Below are positions 24,101-34,142 of a stretch of DNA of 64,000 nt, one piece after another. The stretch's first letter is position 1; the number at the start of each line of letters is the position of its first letter. This stretch comes from Tranzscheliella williamsii. Taxonomy: Eukaryota; Basidiomycota; Ustilaginomycetes; Ustilaginales; Ustilaginaceae. Below the pieces are notes generated by a model. The model was not told where the DNA came from. It saw only the letters and a list, made by a program, of their open reading frames with translations, and made no database searches. The translations under genes were made by a program, and so were the position numbers. The stretch lies in assembly GCA_023212725.1 (NCBI GenBank), contig JALBYF010000009.1, forward strand, positions 248,001 through 312,000, written 5' to 3'.

Positions 24101-26968
24101 TAATCCATCTTGTCTCTGTTCTGGCGACCTGCTAATGCGGTTAAACGTTTTGTTGACAAGATTCTTGGCGAATGAAGAAGCGGTGCCCTTGGACGTTCGA
24201 TGATCAGCCTGGGGAGCTGGAGCATGAGGGGACTTGTGCGAGCTTGTACCGCTGGTCCCTCGAAGGAAGTTGAAGCTTGGTCTTCGACCTACGCCTGACA
24301 TGCGTGCAGATGCAGCAGGTGATGTCCGAGCAGCAGCAGCTGCAGGGGTGAGAGGCGTGCCCGCGGATGACAAAGAGAAGGCAGGGTTCCATCCTGTTCC
24401 AGGATGTTGATCTTCGAGCCGAGCTGAAGTTCTTGGAAGATGTAGGCTTTTCCTTGCATGCGTCGCCTCTTCTCTAGCTAAAGACATGCTATTTCTGCCT
24501 TGACTCTGGTCTGATCTGATGGCTAGCATGTCTGTGGATGCAGATGCCCACCGCTGCTGTAGACCTTTGAACCCCTGTGGCTTAATCGTAATTAGCTTGT
24601 TCTCGCTCGGACGACGTGAACGACCTAGGCTCATAAAGTGTGATCGACGCCTAGTTTCGGGGGAAGGTGGTTTGTCTCCGCTTCCCCTCCTGCTCATGGG
24701 GAAGCCGACCTTGGAAAGAAAGCTCGAACCCGCAGCCGCCGTCTGAGGCGAGCTCTGGCCATGAACTTCAAACGGCTGCATCTCTGCCCGAGGTGTCGCG
24801 TTGTCGTCCAGAAATGATGTCGCAGGAGCAACGTCGGTCATGATAGCGGAAGGTAGAACTTCGTTACGTGTGCTTGTCGACAATCTTGAGCGGCCTGGGA
24901 TGCTAGTCGACGCAGCGCCGGCGAGGTCGAAAGACACACGCCCAGCTTTGGGTACTGTTGAACTTCTCTCACCTGAGGCCTCGATAGACGCTCGCGTATT
25001 ACTGTCAGTGGTACTTCTGATTTTGGCGCTGGGCTCTGCAGCGTAGTCTGGAGAAGATGGAGCTGGGGATGGGAGACCGTGATCCTGGGGCGTCGGCTGG
25101 GCTCTGTCCTTGAAGGCCACATCAACAGGTCGTTCGAGAGGGCTGCTGGGCCAAGGTTTAGGAGGAAGACAAGCTCCAGATGATGCTGGTGGTGTAGGGG
25201 GAGGTTCTTGACAGTCGAAAGCGTGGTCGTTGTCCTCCTTCTCTTCTGTGATCTGGTCAGCAATGGGACCGGGCAGAAGAGCAAAAAGCGAGTCTCGCTG
25301 AGGCTGAAATGCAGTAGTAGACGCGGAGAAAGGCGTGGCGCGGGTGGCCGTCGTGCCAGCGAATGCTGTAGGACGAGAAGTCGGCGAGACGTGCGTGCTA
25401 GGGCTGCGTGCCGGCTCTGCACGTGCCTCTTGTGTAGGGGAGGTGGACGGCGAAGGTATGTTGTCCAGAGTGTATGCAGGTGAGGATATCTGCGAAGCCC
25501 TGAGAGCGAGTTTCGACTGAACGGGACTGGAGACAGCTGGAGGAAGAGGTGAAGAAAGAATTCCGTCTTGCGGCTGGGTCTGCGTGGGAAGGAAGGATTC
25601 GGAAAGAGGATTGGTGTCCGTTGTGTGTAACGCGATGGACGAAGACGGGCCGGAAGAGTGCGGGGAGGAGGTGGTGGATGTGGGGGAGGATGGTGTTCGG
25701 GAGAGGGTCAGAGATCTACGACCGACGATGGAGGCAGAAGCCGAGGGAGAGGTGCTAGTAGGCTGAGGAGTGCTGAGCGCAGATTGGAATGATGCTGACG
25801 AACCAGAGGCCGATGCATGCGAGAATGACTGCTGCCTTTTAGCGTGTAGGCGCGGCTGCTGCCGGTCTAGTGATTTCAAGTTGGCAGTTTTGTATTGGCC
25901 TTGGCCTGACTCACGCGAGACTAGCAGGGAGGAAATCGAAAAGCGGCGCGAATTTGAAGTAGTTGCGTTATCGGACTGGCCGATGGCTTGACTAGACCCT
26001 GTAATTGTACCCGTAGAATTGTAATTCTCGGGGTTCGCGCTTGTTCCTCCGCCATTGCCGCTAGCGCCATCCCGAACGTCTTGGCTGAACCTGGTCAGGG
26101 TCGTGTGCGCTGGAGAGGTGACCTGAGAGATGCCAGAGTGGTGTGTCGTCTGTTGCCCCAACGATCCTCTCGCAATATCGCCTTGATCTACCGAAAGGCG
26201 GACGTCTTGAGAAGTCGTATTGGAAAAGTCGGAACTGCCGCGGGAAAGGGAAAGCTCCGAAGCCAGGAAAGACCGGGAGGACTGGAAAGCCTGTCGGGCG
26301 AAAGTGCCAAGTTGACTGGATCTCCGTCTACCGTACGTCGCAGCCTGGGGAACTGAGATCGCAGCGGCATCAGCGCTGTTGGAGCGCAAGTGCGCAAATG
26401 TCGGAGACGAGTCGGATACTGGCGTAGAGGCTGCGGAACAAGCAGTCGAGTGCAGTACAGCCTCAACGCCGCTGGAACGCCTTGTGCTTGCACGATGAGG
26501 ATGGTATCGGGGCGGAGCCTCTTCATCTATGTGAGAGGCGATGGCGTTTGGCGATAGGCCGTGTCTGGAGAAAGACGGAACCTCATCTGGCACCGCCTCG
26601 GCAATCGCACCGGTCAGGTCGTTGCCACTGCTTTTGTTGAGAGTTGTCACGCTTCGAAGCACCTGGTTCCTCTCTCTGGTGTTCATGCAGGAGGGATATA
26701 TGCTGCCAGGGCCTTCGCTTCCGCCAACCGGCCGAGCCCAATCGCTTTCTGCTGAAGCAGTTGGACTCTGGGACTTGACACGAAGAAAAGAGCTGCTCAA
26801 GAAGTAGGATGTTCTGGAAAAGGGACGTGGGGGCTTTTTGTTGCCTTCAGGCGAAGCGATCGCAGAGGCAGTCCCATCTGTGTTGGCCAGCAACGCCGGA
26901 ACAGGAGATCCATCGGCCGGATGGAGAAGGCCTGCTTTTGCCGGCATGCTGCCGTTACTTGCTTCCAT
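21167..26968 (-). CDS. Very large PH-domain protein
   Basis: 1933 aa, single exon, ATG at 26968. About the first 1600 residues are disordered and Ser/Thr/Pro-rich, with many SPxR and RxxS patterns typical of kinase targets. The only clear fold is a C-terminal pleckstrin-homology domain at about 1630-1805: it begins HIEGYLPRKMEF, continues WKRQYFVLHGTSLRVYKND, and ends with EGEQFLLQTRSDRHVVDWIEALQA, where the Trp in the last helix is the PH hallmark. An insertion of about 60 residues separates the strands. A run of eight Arg follows (about residue 1820), suitable for binding acidic membrane lipids or as a nuclear signal. The protein ends in an acidic helix. Probably a cortical or phosphoinositide-binding scaffold; the precise role is unknown. 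Confidence 0.8.
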   Translation of the reverse strand: MEASNGSMPAKAGLLHPADGSPVPALLANTDGTASAIASPEGNKKPPRPFSRTSYFLSSSFLRVKSQSPTASAESDWARPVGGSEGPGSIYPSCMNTRERNQVLRSVTTLNKSSGNDLTGAIAEAVPDEVPSFSRHGLSPNAIASHIDEEAPPRYHPHRASTRRSSGVEAVLHSTACSAASTPVSDSSPTFAHLRSNSADAAAISVPQAATYGRRRSSQLGTFARQAFQSSRSFLASELSLSRGSSDFSNTTSQDVRLSVDQGDIARGSLGQQTTHHSGISQVTSPAHTTLTRFSQDVRDGASGNGGGTSANPENYNSTGTITGSSQAIGQSDNATTSNSRRFSISSLLVSRESGQGQYKTANLKSLDRQQPRLHAKRQQSFSHASASGSSASFQSALSTPQPTSTSPSASASIVGRRSLTLSRTPSSPTSTTSSPHSSGPSSSIALHTTDTNPLSESFLPTQTQPQDGILSSPLPPAVSSPVQSKLALRASQISSPAYTLDNIPSPSTSPTQEARAEPARSPSTHVSPTSRPTAFAGTTATRATPFSASTTAFQPQRDSLFALLPGPIADQITEEKEDNDHAFDCQEPPPTPPASSGACLPPKPWPSSPLERPVDVAFKDRAQPTPQDHGLPSPAPSSPDYAAEPSAKIRSTTDSNTRASIEASGERSSTVPKAGRVSFDLAGAASTSIPGRSRLSTSTRNEVLPSAIMTDVAPATSFLDDNATPRAEMQPFEVHGQSSPQTAAAGSSFLSKVGFPMSRRGSGDKPPSPETRRRSHFMSLGRSRRPSENKLITIKPQGFKGLQQRWASASTDMLAIRSDQSQGRNSMSLAREEATHARKSLHLPRTSARLEDQHPGTGWNPAFSLSSAGTPLTPAAAAARTSPAASARMSGVGRRPSFNFLRGTSGTSSHKSPHAPAPQADHRTSKGTASSFAKNLVNKTFNRISRSPEQRQDGLHTAGPPDTLSPPLFRAGIFDSETGTAVHVQYPGLSSSMEWNRASADGAQRRASATQDFNDDGIDPADPAPLTIPSKSSPEQQAPVTEVLTDGIIGTPPVRRPSVGIDEEQDAIESEVTPAQATATPAMSVGDSVGSGMPLFSLSEASTDHQRSATGTSNVSDRGTSAQTRGALSHLPRLSSMRAVSGGEGDGSNGGGAGGDDRGGPGNNRGINGPEETSEEEQEASDDDEEDHDVSQASNPPETETETDEGTDEDGECSPSMSRHLAAPRMASSNSSGALQRNRPTESLIMPPAPTFISESSNGIEAEKTPSSARKKGVSEGFNQVVGRDSWTSFNSSGFTPFETPTPSFSNGGPSSALAFTGRTPRARQELSEFSYFTARPVTSTNGRAAGAGQMSGTVPPPSPSIISRSRAPSSASTRTLRLAVTPGASLVQSGPVPNRSIPTPAGPLPAFDLSRQASSLSVSKTGIERSKSPVRLGNHSRPSTSGTLTPQRAQTDGDRERSREPSMEGQESRRPASQQLPAPVSTSGAGVGSHAVNLTSNAAGVASRPSFYQQKSKSLIDLLGPASRRMDLGGGSLANEVPARVISEAPKDSALARPSSEAPAYRQMEHLEPIVTNVTAQQSMASPGVMSLGRRRSMFEMRAEPPPYTIIHHRPEGPQIIMPREEEGKERLPDYYCGVHIEGYLPRKMEFSSPGVQAKDRSWKRQYFVLHGTSLRVYKNDLSVDRHALGGAWGEMKGVHVHLEPMNEDGTNGSGSSLGLGAAAREAISHTPLGYRGEASRTKEAASHFDIKNGLIRNYSLQSAESGLAADYLKRRHVVRVRAEGEQFLLQTRSDRHVVDWIEALQASTNVSMDLETRQMPKFITLPRRRRRRRRNGEAAASNAEEQEARDLAEAQRRSVAEATAGPATSGTSLTLNTGSSRDATGRTEPTPRTSLSSTARPSMSLENELEPSAAFEEMLREDHEDLHRRTAAVM

Positions 26969-28909
26969 ATTGGTGCGAGCGACCGGTCGTCAGACCTCTT
27001 CTACTCGCTATTACTTTGCTTGGTCAGAGGTCGAGAGCTTCTCTGTAGCTTTAGAGGCTCGCGTCATCCACTTGAGCTCGATCCTCCAGAGACAAACCCG
27101 CACCGTCCGATGCTCCACGACGCCCTTTTCCTAAATGTGGAGGTCGAAGGGAGCGCTGCGTGTTGATGAGGACAGAGCTACTATCGCACAGCGCGACAAC
27201 GCTGTTGAGCGACGGTGAGGACGGTAGAGAGCTGCAGGGCGACACAAGACGAGACGACGCAGAACGTGAAGGGGAGGGACGACGACGAGGGTAAGTCTAT
27301 AGAAGCAGTTACATGCCGCGAAGAGGTTCTGCGATGCTGATGTGAGCTCAGCGGCGGGCTTCAGCTTGGCTTTCGCCCAAGGCCCGAATACAAAGTCTTC
27401 AAACGTAAAATACTATCTAGTGCAAAGTGACTGCTTTGCAGTCTGTCAACGCTAAATTGATTAGGCTGGAGCATGACCCTGATCGTGCCGTAGCCGCAAA
27501 GCCGCGAGCGTCCGACTCCCACTTGGCAAGCAGAATGCGGTGTTGACTTGTGCCAATTAATGTCCCAGCGGGGAAGAGGTGAAGTGGGGTTGCCGAGCTT
27601 CTTGTCAGCCGAATCGCAGCTTCGAATTCATGAATCACGATAATCTGCCTGACTTTACCTGTTCCCCTGATACCGTAGACTACCACTCTCGTATCCCTTT
27701 ACCGAGCAGATCGGCTGTTGCGAATTAGCGCAATTCTGCCGAATCTGCTCTGTTGCTGGCAACTGGTTCAGCTCTAACTATCCCAAAGATAGCGTGAAGG
27801 CGACCCGTCACGGCATGTGTGAGTTGAAAAAGTGGGTTGTCGCAGGAAGTAGTTGAGATAATCAATTCTACTCCAAGCACCACACTTTCCGTAAAGCCTT
27901 TCACCTCCGGAACTTTTGGTCAACTCAGCCACTTTGGAGTCGCTTGATCCCGTCGGCATCCCCACCGCCGGCGGTTGCCTGCACAGGAGGTAATTCGCTC
28001 GACTTTCGATCCACTGACGGGCACTGTGATTATGGTTCATGGATACGATGAGTCAAGTTCTGGCACACGACCTTATCAAGAGGTGCGAATCTGGTGATTT
28101 GTGTAGGAGCTGAGAACGCACGTAAGCGCCTGCATGACGTCCGCGGTTGTTCTTCCTTGTCGGATCCCTGTTCTGGCCTGCGCCTGCAGTGAGAGTAACA
28201 TTCTAGGGTTTTTATGATGGCTCCCGTCAGAGTCTTATGCGCGGCGGCTTCTCGTCGTAGCGCGGATCTGAAAACCATGCGCAATTGCGTAGCTTCCATC
28301 CATTAGAAATGGAAATGCAAGCGAGTGCAGTACGTAAGTTGGCCATTTTTCACTTGCACGCCGCTGTCCAAATTCTGTAGCCTCCGGCGGGCCACGGGCT
28401 CTGTGAACGCCGTGAGCTCGCACATAGAGTATCAGTGATTTGAGCAGTTGCTGGCGGCATGTCGGCATCCTTATTAGCTAAAGCGTTTTCGAGCGTCATT
28501 TCGTATTCGAGATTGTGATTAGGTGCGGCTCTTCGGTGATGGATCCTTGGCTTTTACGCTGTTCCATCACGGATGGAGTCCAGTGTCGTCTCGCCCAGCA
28601 CTACCTCCAGCAGATTACCGGAGTTGCTTTGCAGCCAACATGGCCTGACCTGCGAGGCTGCGCGACAAGACGCACATGGCTCTTGAGACCTGATGCACTG
28701 GTCCACGCATAGTAGATTGGCCATGTTGCTGTAGCCACGTTGGTCGCTTTCATGCTAGCTAGCATCACGTGTGATTCCTGCGGGCCAACATGTTAGAGCG
28801 TCCCATCCGCTTGTTTCTGCATAGGATATCCTCGGTGGCGCAATGCTAAGTACCACAGGGTGACCTTTTGCCCTCTGATGACTATCTCGGACGGCAGGAC
28901 GATCCCAGG
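26969..28909. other. Gene-free region between PH-domain and bestrophin-like genes
   Basis: 1.9 kb, a divergent arrangement, so both promoters should be here. Short open frames on the minus strand (27417-28468) show no family likeness, no shared splice sites and no codon bias like that of the neighbours. No tRNA, repeat or transposon remnant recognised. Confidence 0.4.
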
Positions 28910-30283
28910 ATGGGCGGCATAGCTGGTGGAATTGCTGTGCACCTTGTCGCTCGGTACCGCGATGCGCTGCTGCCGACGATCGCAGCGGTGTGCTGGTGCG
29001 GACTGCTCTTCCAGGCTCGGCAATACAGCAGCGTGCCGTCTGGGGTGGGGGGGCCCGACGTGCGGTGGGCGGCGGGGTGGGAGCGATGGCGGCCGGCTGC
29101 GGAGACGTGGGGGGAGCTGGAGTGGGCTGCTGGGCGCATACTGGCGTCGCTGGGCACGGTGACCGGGATGCTGCTGGCGTTTCGCTCGAACAGCGCGCTG
29201 GATCGGTGGAACACGGCGCGGCGGAGGTGGTCGGACGTGCAGTCGTCATCGCGGTCGCTGCTGCGGCTTTTGGCGGGCTCGCTTGTGCCGGAGGTGGGGG
29301 CAGGCGCGGCGGGGGGGGAGACGCTGTGCGCGTTTGCCAGCGCACAAGACGAGCGGATGCGGGTCGAGGCGGCCTTGGCGCTGGTTCCGTTTTTCAGTAT
29401 CAGTCTGATGCATCAGATGCGGGGGCTGCGGCTGGACCTGCGGGCGCCGGCGAGCTTGCTGCGGCAGGATTTGGTTGAGCGGCTTCCAGCGGTGCTGTTG
29501 TCGCATGCTGCGCGCGCCGCGGCCGCGGGCGCCGCGCCGCTCACGCCGGAGAAGTCGACGCGGCGCAGCGAAGAGCGGCGTCGCCAACAGATGCTGAACG
29601 ACGACAGCGACGCAGCGCTGCGCGCCCAGATCCACGTTCGCACCGACCAGGCAGGCACATTCGTACCGGGCAACATGGCCCTCACCGCCCTCGTCGTCCT
29701 GCAGCAGACGCTCGACGCGCTCCAACCCAAGCTCGCCTCGCCCGTCTACGCGCACGCCCTCGGCCAGCTCAACGCCCTCACCGTGCACATGTCCGAGCTC
29801 GAGCGCATCCGCGACACCCCCGTCCCCCCCTCCGTCGCCGCGCACTTCTCCCGCCTCCTCGCCATCCACACCGCCGTCTTCCCCTTCCTCCTTGTCCAGA
29901 AGCTCCCAAGCCTCACTCTGTGCCTCGTTATCACCGCTCTCGTCACCATCATGCTCTACGGCGTCGACTCCTTCGCCGCCACCCTCGGCCAGCCCTTCGG
30001 CCCCGACAAGGAGGACCTCCCCCTCGACAGGTACATCGTCGACGCCCAGCGCGACTGGGACGAGGTGCGCTCGTCCGCCCTCCCCGCCCACACGCAGCCC
30101 AGCCCGCTCATTCTCGCCCGCCACACCACTTCCCCCCACCGAGCCACCAGTGCCGTCGCCGAACCCGTCGCCAGCATCGAGACCACCTCTCCCCCGTTCC
30201 ACGCCTCCGACGACGAGCACTACAGCACCTCAGCTGCCGAGAAGACAGTCCCGGCCGACGCGAAAAGCCCATCTCCATCATAG
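28910..30283 (+). CDS. Bestrophin-like anion channel (UPF0187 family)
   Basis: About 457 aa from the ATG at 28910. The frame runs back to a TTG at 28868 without an upstream ATG; family members usually have 20-30 residues before the first membrane helix, so a short 5' exon could be missing. Membrane segments: LLPTIAAVCWCGLLF, SLGTVTGMLLAF, and a later pair around FPFLLVQKLPSLTLCLVITALVTIMLYGVDSF. The stretch LAFRSNSALDRWNTARRRW is the family signature just after the second helix, and GQPFGPDKEDLPLD matches the acidic loop that in bestrophins binds Ca2+ or stabilises the pore. A C-terminal disordered tail follows. The 5' half is extremely G-rich (37 G and 13 C at 29041-29100), the 3' half C-rich. 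Converges on STE23. Confidence 0.8.
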   Translation: MGGIAGGIAVHLVARYRDALLPTIAAVCWCGLLFQARQYSSVPSGVGGPDVRWAAGWERWRPAAETWGELEWAAGRILASLGTVTGMLLAFRSNSALDRWNTARRRWSDVQSSSRSLLRLLAGSLVPEVGAGAAGGETLCAFASAQDERMRVEAALALVPFFSISLMHQMRGLRLDLRAPASLLRQDLVERLPAVLLSHAARAAAAGAAPLTPEKSTRRSEERRRQQMLNDDSDAALRAQIHVRTDQAGTFVPGNMALTALVVLQQTLDALQPKLASPVYAHALGQLNALTVHMSELERIRDTPVPPSVAAHFSRLLAIHTAVFPFLLVQKLPSLTLCLVITALVTIMLYGVDSFAATLGQPFGPDKEDLPLDRYIVDAQRDWDEVRSSALPAHTQPSPLILARHTTSPHRATSAVAEPVASIETTSPPFHASDDEHYSTSAAEKTVPADAKSPSPS

Positions 30284-30542
30284 TTGCTCTTGCTCACGTC
30301 GCGGTGCGACGGACAATTGCGCTTCGCGCCGGATAGAGCTTCCGCTGTCCTGGGCCACACTACTCTGCCTGTCTCCGCTCTGTCGAGCCTCGCGTGCCCG
30401 GTCTGTGGTCCGCACTTGCTTGTGCAAGCTGTCTGTTCTACGAGGAAATTGCGAGAGGGGTGTAAAATGGCAGTGGAACGGTGTGCTGTGTCCATCTATC
30501 TGGCAATGCATTGGAAAGTGGTAAGGGGGATGTGGGCGCAGC

Positions 30543-33500
30543 TCACAGGTTCGCCTTGGGCTCGACCGCGGCGACGTCAGTGGGCTTGTACGCGGCGATC
30601 AGCTTGGCGACGTTGTCAGCCTCTTCGCCGGCGGGGTCCTGCGCGAGCTCGGCGAACGATCGGACGGGGATCGAGGCCTTGCTGGGCGTGAGCGCCGCCT
30701 TGAAGAGAATCGCCTCTGTCACCTTCTGCGGTGGGGTCGCAGGCGATATCGCCGCCTCCTCCTTCCCGGCGACGGCAGCCGCGTCGCCAGAAGCAGCGAA
30801 GGGAAATTGCTTCGCCAGACTATCGATCAACTCAAGAACGCCACGCGTGGCCTCGGCCGGCACCGCGGTAGGCTGCTGGCCAAGCGCCTGCGAGGCCATG
30901 TCCTTGACAGCTTCGATAGCCGGGTGGGACGTCCGCAGCGCTTCGAACGCCTCCTTGGGCACCTCCAGGCCCTGCGCCTGGATGGCTTGCTCGAGAGCAT
31001 CAGCCGCAGCGGAGGAGAAGCGCATCGCGGGCGAAGCAGACGAATTCATATGCACCGAAAGCTTGCTCCGCGTAGCGCTGCTGGGGTGCACAAATTTCAT
31101 AAACAGATCCATCACGTCTTGCTTGGTCGTCCTCGAGATCGCCTCCACGTCGTTGAAGCGCGCCAGGAAGTCATAGCTGCCGCTAAAGACCGGCGACCAG
31201 AATCGTTGCGACTCCTCAGCCAAATTCTTGACCGTCTCCAGCTTTTGGTGGATGATGCTTGCCTTGTGCGCTTCAAAGTCCTTGTCAGACATGCGCTCCA
31301 GCGTGCCCTTAAACTGGTCCAAAAAGGCGTCTACGCGAGCCTCTAGGTACGGCGCATCACGTTCGCTCTGCACCAGAACCCTCCAACCCATGCTTCCGAC
31401 GCCTCGTCGAAGGCCGCTAAAGACAAGGTATCCAAGCTGCTCCTTGGTCCGCAGCTGATCGAACACAGGTTCGTTGGCGATCTGAGCGAAGAGAGACAGA
31501 CGTGCTCTCAGGGCCACATCGGTGGGATCGCCGACTTGGACGTAGTATTCGATGGAGCTGTTAACGTTGGCGGTGTTGGTCACCGGGAGATCCCAGATCC
31601 AGTTGCACTGCGCCGGCAACAGCAAAGACCGGCTGGACATGAGCTCAGTTTTGTTCACGGGCCGGGACTTCACGGTGTTCCAAGCCATGTTGGACAACTC
31701 GACCGCTTCCTCCTTGGACAGATTGCCGTGCGCCAGAACTTCCAGATGCATTCGCTGCAGCAGCTCAGGTAAGAACTGCTGAACCTCGGCGACGCTAAGA
31801 TGCTCCAGCTCCTTGAGCTTCTCCTGAGGCGTCCACATCTTGTCTTGCAGTAGGTAAGTGGTGTAGTAGTTGGCATGCCGGTACGGCTCTTCGATGGCAA
31901 AGTTCTCGTACGATCGCTTGACCCGATCGACCACCAATTCGAATTTGCGGGGGTCGACCTGGAAGTTAGCCAGCTTCTCGAGGATGCTGCGAGCAAGGAC
32001 CGGAATTTTGTCATTGTATCCACTGAGCGAGAGAGCAAGAGACTGATCCTGGGAATCGAGCATGTAGCTCAAACCAGCCAGCGTAGCATCGTACGAATAC
32101 TCAACCAGGGAGTCCGAGATCAGCTCGATCAGCATGCGAGTCTTGATCGAAGTAGAAGGCGTCGCGTTGACGAGCGGATTACGCAAGACAAAGAAGATGT
32201 TGGCCTTGGGCAAGCCGAAGCGGTCGTCGAGCTTATGCCACACTCGCATGCTCTCGTTGTTGAGGATCAACTGCGGACGGGGAGTCGGCTTCTTGCTCTG
32301 TGCTTCGGCAAGGGGACCCTTAAAGTTGAAGTCTGCAGGAATGAAAGAGTTGGGCTTGGGCAAGCGGAGGTCCTCAAACTGAGTGGGAATCTTCTGGAGC
32401 AGTTCTTGTGGCAGTGGCTTGATCGTATACTCTGTTCCATACCACTTTTCTTTGTTCTCCCAGTTGGTACTGCCGTCAGGCAGCGTCTTTGCCAGGATGA
32501 CGACACGGCAATTCTGGGGCGTTAGCATGTCAAGTGTCTGCTTGATCAACGGTCGGTCAAATTCCCTGGTAAGCCAACCACCCGATAGGATCCACTCGCG
32601 CGGATACGGCATCTGCATCTGGGTTGCCGTGCTGGAAGCGTAGTCAGCAGCGTCGATCTTTTCCCTGAACCGGAACATCAATTCGCTGAGTTGAGCCACT
32701 TCTTCGTGTGTCCAGTCATCGAGCTTGCTGCTCCGAAGAAGGTGAATGTATTTGAAGACGGATTCAACGACTTTGTCGTGATTTTTCAGGCCTTCCTGAG
32801 TCAGGTCGATCGAGATCTGGAAAAACTCGAATCCATTCGCATCGCCCGTTGCGCCAGCCGATAGCCGGTCGCACCATCCCTTCTTCTTAAGATGAGAGAG
32901 GATAGAACCTTCGCCTTCGTGCCCGATGAAATGGGACACGAAGTGTCCGGGCTTGGACCGGAAGTGGGGGCCTTGGTCAGGGATTGGGAAGCTGATCTTA
33001 AGCTTGCGAACGTCTTTGACTGACTTGGCAAACACTTGTTTCTGGAGTTGCTCCTGAGTTAGGGGACTCCTATCGAAGAGGGGAGGTGAACGACCGGTGT
33101 TGCGAACGCCGGAAAACTTTTCAATGACCCAGCTTGTCAATTGGTCAAGGTCTTCTCGACCCAAAACGACGAGCTTCATGACATTGGCAGAGTAATACCG
33201 GTCGTGGAACTTGAGCAGCTCGTCTCGCACGTCCATGCCCTTGCTTTTGGGTGCCTCCCACAGAGTCTGATAGTTGCCGGTTCCGAAGTGGGAATAGGGA
33301 TGCTGAGGGTCGGAGAGGGTTTTGTCGAGCTGAAACCCCCGCCACATGTCGCTCTGCAGGTTCTTCTTATGCTCGCTGTCTACGGCTTTGATCTCCCTTT
33401 CCGAACAGGAAGGATCGAAGAGCGGCTCAAGGAAGAACTGGGCGAATCTGTCCAATGCGCCTTCGAAGTGATCTGGCGATACGTCGAAGAAGTAGTTGGT

Positions 33501-34142
33501 GTTGTCCATGCCTGTGTATGCGTTCGAGCCGCCTGAGTGATTGGAGAGATACTCGGAATACTCGTTTTCCTTGGGATACTTTTTGGTTCCCATGAAAAGG
33601 AGATGCTCGCAAAAGTGGGCGAGACCCTGAAGCTCCTCTGGATCGCTCAGATGACCCACGCGGATGTCCATAGCCGCGCTCGACTTGTCGGTCTTAGGAT
33701 CCTGTATGACCAGAGCCTCGAGCCCGTTCGCCAGACGGACGAGTCGATACTTCATGTCATCTTGAGCAGAGATCTCGAGGTCGTTGGTGAACACGGCGTA
33801 GGGAGCGGCAGCTTTTCCGCCGTTCAACGTCTCCTTGATCTCGAACCCTGGCGGCAGTCCTTCGAAAGATCCGGTGCCGAGGGTGATAGCAGCAGAGGCC
33901 GGGGCAGCCGGGGTGGCAAGCCGGCGAGACGAGCCCGGAACGTCTGGCAGAGACGAGACGGTCATCCTGGGCCGGTGAGTCTGGGCACTGAGAGCTCTGG
34001 TGGAGGAAACGTTCGAAGCAGCGCGAAGCGATGCTACAGGTCGGACGGTGTGTTGAGTCGGAGCAGCAATGAGAGGGAAAGTGCGTTGCACCGCGCTGGA
34101 GCTTTTAGAAGCTGTGCGGACGGCTCGGCGAAGGGGCAGCAT
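30543..34142 (-). CDS. STE23: Insulysin-type M16 metalloprotease
   Basis: 1199 aa. The M16 zinc site HFCEH is at about residues 176-180 (HxxEH), within GLAHFCEHLLFMGTKKYP, and the downstream Glu ligand lies in CSEREIKAVDSEHKKN. Four M16 domains are visible; LRTKEQLGYLVFSG in the C-terminal half is the conserved insulysin segment that shapes the substrate pocket. In yeast the orthologue trims a-factor; insulysins also degrade small peptides. The first 80 residues are rich in Arg and Ser without acidic residues until about position 67, like a mitochondrial presequence, and a second Met at position 60 would give a form without it. The C-terminus is ANL. The last 100 residues carry an Ala-rich extension. 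ATG at 34142; no intron. Confidence 0.95.
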   Translation of the reverse strand: MLPLRRAVRTASKSSSAVQRTFPLIAAPTQHTVRPVASLRAASNVSSTRALSAQTHRPRMTVSSLPDVPGSSRRLATPAAPASAAITLGTGSFEGLPPGFEIKETLNGGKAAAPYAVFTNDLEISAQDDMKYRLVRLANGLEALVIQDPKTDKSSAAMDIRVGHLSDPEELQGLAHFCEHLLFMGTKKYPKENEYSEYLSNHSGGSNAYTGMDNTNYFFDVSPDHFEGALDRFAQFFLEPLFDPSCSEREIKAVDSEHKKNLQSDMWRGFQLDKTLSDPQHPYSHFGTGNYQTLWEAPKSKGMDVRDELLKFHDRYYSANVMKLVVLGREDLDQLTSWVIEKFSGVRNTGRSPPLFDRSPLTQEQLQKQVFAKSVKDVRKLKISFPIPDQGPHFRSKPGHFVSHFIGHEGEGSILSHLKKKGWCDRLSAGATGDANGFEFFQISIDLTQEGLKNHDKVVESVFKYIHLLRSSKLDDWTHEEVAQLSELMFRFREKIDAADYASSTATQMQMPYPREWILSGGWLTREFDRPLIKQTLDMLTPQNCRVVILAKTLPDGSTNWENKEKWYGTEYTIKPLPQELLQKIPTQFEDLRLPKPNSFIPADFNFKGPLAEAQSKKPTPRPQLILNNESMRVWHKLDDRFGLPKANIFFVLRNPLVNATPSTSIKTRMLIELISDSLVEYSYDATLAGLSYMLDSQDQSLALSLSGYNDKIPVLARSILEKLANFQVDPRKFELVVDRVKRSYENFAIEEPYRHANYYTTYLLQDKMWTPQEKLKELEHLSVAEVQQFLPELLQRMHLEVLAHGNLSKEEAVELSNMAWNTVKSRPVNKTELMSSRSLLLPAQCNWIWDLPVTNTANVNSSIEYYVQVGDPTDVALRARLSLFAQIANEPVFDQLRTKEQLGYLVFSGLRRGVGSMGWRVLVQSERDAPYLEARVDAFLDQFKGTLERMSDKDFEAHKASIIHQKLETVKNLAEESQRFWSPVFSGSYDFLARFNDVEAISRTTKQDVMDLFMKFVHPSSATRSKLSVHMNSSASPAMRFSSAAADALEQAIQAQGLEVPKEAFEALRTSHPAIEAVKDMASQALGQQPTAVPAEATRGVLELIDSLAKQFPFAASGDAAAVAGKEEAAISPATPPQKVTEAILFKAALTPSKASIPVRSFAELAQDPAGEEADNVAKLIAAYKPTDVAAVEPKANL

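Noticed and set aside
27417..28468. Minus-strand short frames that might be exons of a small gene
   Set aside because: No consistent splice sites joining them in phase, no signal peptide, no family likeness.
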